This document shows, piece by piece, positions 1 to 5,152 of a stretch of 7,380 nucleotides of DNA. The position numbers and the translations under genes were made by a program. Origin of the DNA: CAZTII01 sp964613305 (lineage in GTDB: Bacteria > Bacillota_I > Bacilli_A > Erysipelotrichales > Erysipelotrichaceae); contig CAZTII010000078.1 in the NCBI GenBank assembly GCA_964613305.1, forward strand, positions 1-7,380. The letters run 5' to 3'. The notes beneath the pieces are model-generated. The model was not told where the DNA came from. It saw only the letters and a list, made by a program, of their open reading frames with translations, and did no database searches. Every line of letters begins with the position of its first letter. Position 1 is the first letter of the stretch.

Positions 1-88
1 ACGGTAGTGTCAATATTTATGTGTAAACATCTCTTGTAAAAATAAGTAGTTGTAGTAATAATCAATTTGGTTAAACTAAAAAACACAT

Positions 89-124
89 AAAAAAGGTAGC
101 TATCATTTAATGATAACTACCTTT
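89..124 (-). terminator. Intrinsic terminator of ptsI
   Basis: Read on the minus strand, a hairpin starts 15 bases after the ptsI stop codon. The outer arms AAAGGTAG and CTACCTTT (8 pairs) and inner arms TATCA and TGATA (5 pairs) are separated by one mismatch, with a 5-base loop. A run of six T follows, then an A and more T-rich sequence. This is the classic rho-independent form and would end the ptsI transcript. Bases 1-82 beyond it are A/T-rich and show no gene or clear signal. Confidence 0.85.
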
Positions 125-139
125 CCTTATTATTAATCC

Positions 140-1846
140 TTACGCTAAAGCTTCTTTAATCAATTCTTCTACTTCTTCCATTGTATCGCATTCAATTGCT
201 TTGTTTGCTAAGTTTTGCATATCACTGAAGTTAAGTGAACGAATCATTTTACGAGTTGCTAAGATACTTGATGCACTCATTGAGAATTCATCTAAGCCTA
301 AGCCTAATAGTACTGGTGCTGCTAATGCATCTCCAGCCATTTCACCACACATACCACACCATTTGCCTTCTTTATGAGCGCCATCAATTGCCATTTTAAT
401 TAAACGTAATAAGGATGGATTTAATGGTTGATATAAGTAAGATACTTTTTCACTCATTCGATCTGCTGCCATCGAGTATTGAACTAAGTCATTTGTACCA
501 ATTGAGAAGAAATCAGCTTCTTTTGCAAATCTATCTGCTAATACTGCAGCAGCAGGAATTTCCACCATGATTCCAACTTCAATTTTTTCACCAATTGTAA
601 CGCCTTCACTAATCAATTTAGCTTTTTCTTCTTCGAAGATTGCTTTTGCACTTCTAAATTCTTTTAATGTTGCGATCATTGGGAACATAATACATAAATG
701 TCCATATGCACTTGCTCTAATAAGAGCTCTAAGTTGAGTTCTAAAAATATCTGTTCTATCTAAACATAAACGAATTGCTCTATAACCTAAGAATGGATTC
801 ATTTCTTCAGGGAATTCGAAATAATTTAATTTCTTATCGCCACCGATATCTAATGTTCTAATAACTACTTTTCTACCATTCATCGCTTCTAAAACACATT
901 TATATGCTTCATATTGTTCTTCTTCACTTGGGAAATCAGTATCATTATCCATGTATAAGAATTCTGTACGATATAACCCTACACCTTCACCACCATTAGC
1001 TAATACACCTTCAACATCTTTTGGTGTTCCAATGTTTCCTGCTAACTCAACTTCATGGCCATCAAGAGTAATACTCTTTTCATTTAATAATACTTTTAAT
1101 GCTTCTTTTTCAGCTAAGAACACTACTTGTTTTTCTTTGTAGTTTGCGATTTCTTCCTCTGTAGGATTCAATAAAACAATTCCTTCAATCGCATCCAATA
1201 TAATCACATCACCATGTTTTGCCACTGTTAAAATATCTGAACATCCAACAACAGCAGGAATTTCTAAACTTCTTGCCATAATCGCTGAATGTGATGTTCT
1301 TCCACCAATCGCAGTCGCAAAACCTAATGTATATTTCTTGTTTAATTGAGCTGTATCACTTGGTGTTAAATCTTCTGCTACAATAACAACTTCTTCATTA
1401 ATTGTCGTTAAATCAGGAATGTTAACATTCGCTAAATTACACAATAAACGGAAAGTAACATCCTTGATATCAGCTGCTCTTTCTTTAAAATAATCGTTGT
1501 CCATGCTTTCAAACATCGCAACCATCATGTTCGCAACTGTTTGTGTTGCATATTCCGCATTAATCGAATCATTTTTAATCATATCAATAATTTGGTCTTT
1601 TAATTCTGGATCATTTGCCATCATTAAATGGGCATCAAAAATTGCTAATTCTTCTTCTGATAAGTTAACTGAAGCTCTTTCTTTAATAAGTTCAATATCA
1701 GCTACAGTCTTACTAAATGCGTTCTCTAGTTTTTCAATTTCAACAGGTGCTTCACTTGTAATTTGTTGAATTGATAACACTGGTTGTTCAAGTTTGTACA
1801 CTTTTGCAATAGAAATTCCCGACGATGCTGCAATACCTTTTAACAT
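140..1846 (-). CDS. ptsI: Phosphoenolpyruvate-protein phosphotransferase (PTS enzyme I)
   Basis: This is the cytoplasmic first enzyme of the sugar phosphotransferase system. It takes phosphate from PEP onto a histidine and passes it to HPr. The 568 residues match the usual length. Visible in order are the N-terminal HPr-binding/swivel region (about 1-140), the phosphohistidine motif GGRTSHSAIMAR with active His186, and the C-terminal PEP-binding barrel (about 255-540). The barrel has Arg293 (LYRTEF), Arg330 (RTLDIGGDK), metal ligands Glu429 (MVEIPAA) and Asp453 (SIGTNDL), and the catalytic Cys500 (GMCGEMAGD). All key residues are present, so it should be active. The ATG follows a strong GTAGGAGG ribosome site (1853-1860) at good spacing. 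In many Bacillota ptsH lies directly upstream; here it does not, so HPr must be encoded elsewhere. The leader carries a cre-like site and a palindrome, and a terminator follows the gene. Confidence 0.98.
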   Translation of the reverse strand: MLKGIAASSGISIAKVYKLEQPVLSIQQITSEAPVEIEKLENAFSKTVADIELIKERASVNLSEEELAIFDAHLMMANDPELKDQIIDMIKNDSINAEYATQTVANMMVAMFESMDNDYFKERAADIKDVTFRLLCNLANVNIPDLTTINEEVVIVAEDLTPSDTAQLNKKYTLGFATAIGGRTSHSAIMARSLEIPAVVGCSDILTVAKHGDVIILDAIEGIVLLNPTEEEIANYKEKQVVFLAEKEALKVLLNEKSITLDGHEVELAGNIGTPKDVEGVLANGGEGVGLYRTEFLYMDNDTDFPSEEEQYEAYKCVLEAMNGRKVVIRTLDIGGDKKLNYFEFPEEMNPFLGYRAIRLCLDRTDIFRTQLRALIRASAYGHLCIMFPMIATLKEFRSAKAIFEEEKAKLISEGVTIGEKIEVGIMVEIPAAAVLADRFAKEADFFSIGTNDLVQYSMAADRMSEKVSYLYQPLNPSLLRLIKMAIDGAHKEGKWCGMCGEMAGDALAAPVLLGLGLDEFSMSASSILATRKMIRSLNFSDMQNLANKAIECDTMEEVEELIKEALA

Positions 1847-1862
1847 ACTTAGCCTCCTACTT

Positions 1863-1876
1863 GAGTAAATTTACTC
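1863..1876. promoter_or_regulatory. 14-bp perfect palindrome in the ptsI leader (possible operator)
   Basis: GAGTAAATTTACTC is its own exact reverse complement. It ends two bases before the ptsI ribosome site (1853-1860). No T run follows, so it is not a terminator. It could be a repressor operator or a small hairpin that limits ribosome access. The protein that might bind it is unknown. Confidence 0.4.
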
Positions 1877-1931
1877 CCTATCGATGCATTATGAACATAA
1901 GATACCCCATATTGAATCTTTGCCTATGATA

Positions 1932-1945
1932 TGAAATCGCTTACC
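1932..1945 (-). promoter_or_regulatory. Candidate CcpA cre site upstream of ptsI
   Basis: On the minus strand GGTAAGCGATTTCA matches the Bacillota cre core TGNAARCGNWWWCA at all but the first base. It lies 86-99 bases before the ptsI start and just after the stop of the upstream small gene. CcpA binds such sites together with HPr-Ser-P, which makes a PTS gene a sensible target. The ptsI promoter itself is not clear: CATAAT at 1888-1893 is a possible -10 with a weak -35. If that is right, the cre would sit about 57 bases upstream of the start, a position more typical of activation than repression. Confidence 0.45.
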
Positions 1946-1976
1946 TCTACATCTACATTCATAATTTTAGCATTTT

Positions 1977-2291
1977 CTAGAACTCTAAGCAATCTATAAA
2001 TTCCTCAACAGCTTTCTTTTTTAATCGATACCACGTACTTCTAGAATAATACTCATTACTCCAAACTTTTACCACTGGTTCAAAATACTCATTTTTCAAT
2101 ATTTTCTGTGATTCTGGTGTACAATAATCAATCATTGCATCAATGTATTGAACATAACGAACATCATGTTCAATTCTTCTATCATTATTTTTTATGATAT
2201 TACAAAATGAACTTCTTTTTTTAGATTGGTTGTAGCAAGACACTAGCTGTTTAAGAATAATTTCTTTTTCTCGATTCGTTAAATGTTTCAT
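1977..2291 (-). CDS. Small protein of unknown function, possibly helix-turn-helix-like
   Basis: This 104-residue basic protein has no signal peptide or membrane segment and should be cytoplasmic. The ATG has an excellent ribosome site (AGGAGGA, 2299-2305, 7-base spacing) and a TATAAT -10 upstream, so I regard it as a real gene. The N-terminus LTNREKEIILKQLV and the C-terminal WSNEYYSRSTWYRLKKKAVEEF recall sigma region 4 or ArpU-type folds: a short helix, then 'YSRSTWYR' where a recognition helix would begin, then a basic helix. It also resembles the MG284/MPN403 family known from Mycoplasma and relatives; I recall this from memory and cannot test it. It lies 130 bases upstream of ptsI in the same direction with no terminator visible between them, so it may be co-transcribed with ptsI. 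Its function is unknown. Confidence 0.75.
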   Translation of the reverse strand: MKHLTNREKEIILKQLVSCYNQSKKRSSFCNIIKNNDRRIEHDVRYVQYIDAMIDYCTPESQKILKNEYFEPVVKVWSNEYYSRSTWYRLKKKAVEEFIDCLEF

Positions 2292-2313
2292 TATACAATC
2301 CTCCTATTAATTC

Positions 2314-2342
2314 ATTATAAATTTCAACTTAACTCCTAAAAA
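2314..2342 (-). promoter_or_regulatory. Candidate promoter of the small gene at 1977-2291
   Basis: On the minus strand a perfect TATAAT (2314-2319) lies 22 bases upstream of the start codon, with a T-rich, weak -35 (TTTTTA) 17 bases further up. The -10 is convincing and the -35 is poor, so the promoter may depend on an activator. Confidence 0.4.
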
Positions 2343-2392
2343 AGTTTCACTTACTGAAAAAATATTCATCTTATTTCAACTTCATTAACTAT

Positions 2393-2421
2393 TTGACAAA
2401 AATCATAAAATCGCGGACAAT
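2393..2421 (+). promoter_or_regulatory. SigA-type promoter of the CPBP-like gene
   Basis: A perfect -35 TTGACA (2393-2398) is followed after 17 bases by GACAAT (2416-2421), which matches four of six -10 positions. Transcription would start near 2428, giving a leader of about 18 bases that includes the ribosome site. It diverges from the promoter of the small minus-strand gene. Confidence 0.6.
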
Positions 2422-2445
2422 TAAGAATGACTTTATGGAGGTTTT

Positions 2446-3102
2446 ATGAAAAAAACAAAAACATCGTTATCCATGCAACGAATTATCATTAATAGTTGTG
2501 CTTTCTTCTTAGTGCCTATTCTAGCGCATTTATTAGACTCAATTATAAGAAATTATACAATTACCCTATCTTTACTAATTACAACATGTAGCTTATTTAA
2601 TATTATTTACAACTGGGAATTATTAAAAACACACACCATTCGCTTTATAACTAACTTAAAAGATTGTTTGTTTTTTAGTCTCTTTGGTGTTCTTATCACC
2701 ATCATTATTATTTTTATTAATTCTAAATACTTGCATGCACCAGTTCCTCTTATTGATTTGACTACGGCAACTCAATTTCCAATTTTTATTCCTATTTTAT
2801 TGCTGAGTTATTCTATTTTAATATCCATTAATTGTACTATCATCTTTAAAAGCTTAACGGATCAGTTAGTCATTCAAACTTCTGAAATCGTTATCATTGC
2901 TTTATCTAGTGTTATTTTCGCTGTCATATTCACTATTTCTTTTGTTCCATATAATTTACTACAATGGGGATTATCATTTCTTCTCTATTTTGCCATTGCG
3001 ATGGTTAATTCTTATTTATACAATCAAACCGGATCACTCATTACCGGAACACTTGTCTTATCACTGTTTCTATTAATTTCAAACTTTCTAACCTTCCTAT
3101 AA
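2446..3102 (+). CDS. Multi-pass membrane protein, CPBP-like but without catalytic residues
   Basis: The 218-residue protein is very hydrophobic, with about six membrane segments (roughly 14-30, 38-56, 74-92, 111-135, 147-168 and 174-190, plus a last one at 198-217). The second half follows the CPBP (Abi, CAAX-protease-like) layout: INCTIIFKSLTDQL where active members have EExxFRGxL, SSVIFAVIFTISF where they have FALLH, and SYLYNQTGSL before the last helix, a typical 'YLYxKTGSL' ending. The two glutamates, the arginine and both histidines are missing, so I infer a protein that has lost protease activity. The ATG follows GGAGG (2437-2441) with only four bases of spacing. It has its own promoter. 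A hairpin with a T run after it would end its transcript. Its role is unknown; active relatives process peptides in the membrane. Confidence 0.7.
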   Translation: MKKTKTSLSMQRIIINSCAFFLVPILAHLLDSIIRNYTITLSLLITTCSLFNIIYNWELLKTHTIRFITNLKDCLFFSLFGVLITIIIIFINSKYLHAPVPLIDLTTATQFPIFIPILLLSYSILISINCTIIFKSLTDQLVIQTSEIVIIALSSVIFAVIFTISFVPYNLLQWGLSFLLYFAIAMVNSYLYNQTGSLITGTLVLSLFLLISNFLTFL

Positions 3103-3106
3103 GCAT

Positions 3107-3118
3107 TACTTATAAGTA
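3107..3118. promoter_or_regulatory. 12-bp perfect palindrome upstream of chrA (possible operator)
   Basis: TACTTATAAGTA is an exact palindrome four bases after the stop of the preceding gene and about 65 bases before the transporter start. It could be an operator for the transporter pair, for instance for the nearby LysR regulator. A/T-rich palindromes of this size also arise by chance. Confidence 0.25.
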
Positions 3119-3134
3119 CTATAAATCTTCCATA

Positions 3135-3164
3135 TTATTAAAAAAACAACCTCAGCGATACAAT
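3135..3164 (+). promoter_or_regulatory. Weak candidate chrA promoter inside the hairpin
   Basis: TACAAT (3159-3164) in the hairpin loop matches five of six -10 bases; TTATTA (3135-3140), 18 bases upstream, matches three of six -35 bases. Initiation would fall near 3171, which is after the 5' arm of the hairpin, so the transcript would begin at the ribosome site free of secondary structure. An alternative -10 is TATTAT at 3133-3138. Confidence 0.3.
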
Positions 3165-3182
3165 AAATCGGGAGGTTTTTTT
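3141..3182 (+). terminator. Terminator hairpin that contains the chrA ribosome site
   Basis: Arms AACCTC (3148-3153) and GAGGTT (3172-3177) enclose a second stem CGAT/ATCG, with a small AG/G internal loop and a 7-base end loop. Seven T (3176-3182) follow, so this is an intrinsic terminator for the upstream gene. An A run at 3140-3146 also gives a T run on the other strand, so it may work both ways. The GGGAGG at 3170-3175 is the only ribosome site for the ATG at 3183, so any transcript entering from upstream would have it paired in the stem. Confidence 0.7.
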
Positions 3183-3758
3183 ATGAAAGAAAGAAACGAT
3201 GTATTACGTACCTTATTTAAAACAATGTTCACTTTAAGTGCTGTTACCTTTGGTGGTGGCTTTGTTATTGTCTCACTACTAAAAAAGAAATTTGTGGAAG
3301 AATTAGGATGGTTAGAAGAAGATGAAATGCTCGATATCACCGCCATCACCCAATCATCTCCTGGTCCTTTACCAGTCAACGCTTCTGTCATCATCGGTTA
3401 TCGTATGGCTGGAGTCATTGGCTCCGTTGTTGCGGTATTAGCTACAATACTGCCACCAATGATCATTATTAGTGTTATCGCTGTGTTCTACAATGAGTTT
3501 AGAAGCAATCAAGTCATCGCTTTAGCTCTACTTGTCATGCGAGCAGGAGTAGCTACCGTCATCCTTGATGTAACTCTTACTTTATGCAAAGGAATTGTTG
3601 CCACAAAAAGAACTTTATACATTATTATGATGATTATCGCTTTTATTGCTAGAGTTGTGTTTCACATTAGTGCTGTTGCTATTATCGCAAGCTGTTTATT
3701 TGTTGGCTTTTTAGACATATATAACGATAGAAAGAAGGAAAACAATGTTACTCTTTAA
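3183..3758 (+). CDS. chrA: Chromate-type transporter, N-terminal-half protein (short-chain ChrA)
   Basis: A 191-residue inner-membrane protein equal to one ChrA (CHR) domain. The family exports chromate; many members in anaerobes have untested substrates. Visible are the TFGGG motif (22-26) in the first helix, the QSSPGPLPVNASVIIGYR signature (57-74), ILPP (89-92), and MRAGVATVILDV (119-130), then further hydrophobic segments to about 177 and a basic tail. Full-length ChrA proteins have two such domains fused. Here each domain is a separate gene, and the two overlap by 14 bases, which suggests coupled translation and a heterodimer, as shown for the split ChrA pair of Bacillus subtilis. The ATG is preceded by GGGAGG and a seven-T spacer, and the ribosome site lies inside a terminator hairpin. 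Confidence 0.93.
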   Translation: MKERNDVLRTLFKTMFTLSAVTFGGGFVIVSLLKKKFVEELGWLEEDEMLDITAITQSSPGPLPVNASVIIGYRMAGVIGSVVAVLATILPPMIIISVIAVFYNEFRSNQVIALALLVMRAGVATVILDVTLTLCKGIVATKRTLYIIMMIIAFIARVVFHISAVAIIASCLFVGFLDIYNDRKKENNVTL

Positions 3759-4311
3759 ATTATTTTTAAGTTTTATTCAAGTTGGTTTATTTAGTGTTGG
3801 CGGCGGTTATGCTGCTATTCCATTAATTCAAGATCGCATTGTTAATCAACACCATTTATTAACATTACCTGAATTTACCGATTTAATCACGATTGCTGAA
3901 ATGACACCTGGACCTATTTCCATCAATTCATCCACATTTGTAGGAATGCGTTTAAATGGTCCTTTAGGCGCCATACTATGCACCTTAGGTTGCATACTAC
4001 CATCCTTCATCATTTGCTTAACACTAGCCTATTTTTATGTCAAATACCGTAATTTAAAACAAGTACAAACCGTATTATCATCACTACGACCTGCCGTTGT
4101 CGCAATGATTGGAGCAGCTGGTCTTTCCATTTTAATGCTTGCATTATTTAATGGAAAAAGTGTCTCTATCGATAACCTTCGTTATGTAGAAACACTTCTT
4201 TTCCTAGCATCATTGTATTTGTTGAAAAAATTCAAAGTAAATGCCATTACGATTATTTTAGGCAGTGGCGTTGTAGGTGTTCTATTGAGTCTTGCATTAA
4301 ATATTGCTTAA
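3745..4311 (+). CDS. chrA: Chromate-type transporter, C-terminal-half protein (short-chain ChrA)
   Basis: A 188-residue inner-membrane partner of the preceding gene. It repeats the CHR domain plan: FSVGGGYAAIPLI (16-28), the EMTPGPISINSSTFVGMR signature (52-69), ILPSF (84-88) and LRPAVVAMIGAAGLSIL (114-130), with a last hydrophobic helix at about 167-186. The ATG lies inside the 3' end of the first gene, after an AGAAGGAA ribosome site (3733-3740). The two proteins probably sit in opposite orientations in the membrane, as inferred for other split pairs. No terminator follows; the stop codon lies 59 bases inside the convergent LysR gene, so the two 3' ends are antisense to each other. The substrate is not proven: chromate, or a related oxyanion such as a sulfur species, is possible. 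Confidence 0.93.
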   Translation: MLLFKLFLSFIQVGLFSVGGGYAAIPLIQDRIVNQHHLLTLPEFTDLITIAEMTPGPISINSSTFVGMRLNGPLGAILCTLGCILPSFIICLTLAYFYVKYRNLKQVQTVLSSLRPAVVAMIGAAGLSILMLALFNGKSVSIDNLRYVETLLFLASLYLLKKFKVNAITIILGSGVVGVLLSLALNIA

Positions 4312-5152
4312 ACATCATTAATGCTTCGCTCATAAATTTATCCTTATGATGAATCAATAGTAAATCTCGTTTCATCGAATATCCTTTTACCGAAATGATA
4401 TTAAATTCTTTAGAACTAACTTCTTGTTCAACCATCATTTTGGATAAAAAGGAAACTCCAATGCCTGCACGTAAGGCATTTTTAATTGCTTCAGTATTAC
4501 TAACTGTCCATTTCCTTTGCATATCGATATGATTTTCTTTCAACAACTGTCGCCATTGATTTCTTTCATCGCTTCCATCTTCTCTAGTAATTAGTGCTTG
4601 TTGGCAAAGCATCGATAACTCTATTTCTTTCATCGCATAAAACGGATGTTTTTTCCCAGCTACAAGGACTAATTCATCATCACCTACTTTAGTACATTGT
4701 ACGTATTGATTAGAAATACTACCTTCAACAATCGCAACATCGCACTCATTATTCATAATCAATTGTTCAATAACACTCGTGTTATTAATGATTACTTCTA
4801 CCGTAATACCTTCTTTTTCCATATGTGACACAATATATGGTATTATCATCGTTCCAACTGAAACACTAGCGCCAATTCGCAACAATTGTTTCTTTTTATT
4901 ATCGCTAAGTAAATGGTCAATATCGTTAAATGTTTCCATTAAATAGCGAACATGAGGTAATATTTTTTTACCATTGTCCGTAATATACAATCGCTGATTT
5001 AACCGTTCAAATAAACATACTCCATAATACTGTTCTAATTCAGCGATTGCTTGACTAATCGCAGGTTGAGAAATATACAACTTCGTTGCCGCTTTCGTCA
5101 TTGTTTTTTCTTCATAAACCGTTAAAAATATTTCTAAATGGCGCAGTGTCAT
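4253..5152 (-). CDS. LysR-family transcriptional regulator
   Basis: This 299-residue protein has the typical LysR length and order. The N-terminal winged helix-turn-helix (about 1-60) includes MTKAATKLYISQPAISQAIAELEQYYGVCLFER, split here as helix, turn and SQPAISQAI recognition helix. A linker helix (about 60-85) leads to a two-lobed ligand-binding domain (about 88-283), with CDVAIVEG (137-144) and AGIGVSFLSKMMV (229-241) in family-typical places. The effector cannot be read from the sequence. The ATG begins at the base after the TAG of the oxidoreductase gene (TAGATG), with only a weak ribosome site (GAGTTTAGAG region), so translation probably depends on coupling to that gene. The last 19 or so residues lie beyond the ligand-binding core and overlap the 3' end of the transporter gene on the other strand. 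Likely targets are its own operon, the chrA pair, or both. Confidence 0.95.
   Translation of the reverse strand: MTLRHLEIFLTVYEEKTMTKAATKLYISQPAISQAIAELEQYYGVCLFERLNQRLYITDNGKKILPHVRYLMETFNDIDHLLSDNKKKQLLRIGASVSVGTMIIPYIVSHMEKEGITVEVIINNTSVIEQLIMNNECDVAIVEGSISNQYVQCTKVGDDELVLVAGKKHPFYAMKEIELSMLCQQALITREDGSDERNQWRQLLKENHIDMQRKWTVSNTEAIKNALRAGIGVSFLSKMMVEQEVSSKEFNIISVKGYSMKRDLLLIHHKDKFMSEALMMFKQYLMQDSIEHLQRHCLK

Noticed and set aside
951..1142. Plus-strand open frame inside ptsI, and others at 1497-1769
   Set aside because: These lie antisense in a fully conserved enzyme gene, have no ribosome site, and their translations have no recognisable features.
1888..1965. ATTATGAA and TTCATAAT, an 8-bp inverted repeat with a 62-base gap between the small gene and ptsI
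   Set aside because: The arms are all A/T except one pair and far apart, so a stable structure is unlikely; I keep only the shorter perfect palindrome as a candidate.
3152..3394. Minus-strand open frame over the start of the first ChrA half
   Set aside because: It is low-complexity, serine-rich and antisense to conserved ChrA motifs, with no ribosome site of its own.
4814..4830. A 17-bp sequence, TTTTTCCATATGTGACA, also found at 7295-7311
   Set aside because: One copy encodes SHMEK inside LysR and the other spans the yitT start. Both are A/T-rich and share codons for the same short peptide by chance; there are no other copies or flanking repeats that would suggest a mobile or regulatory element.
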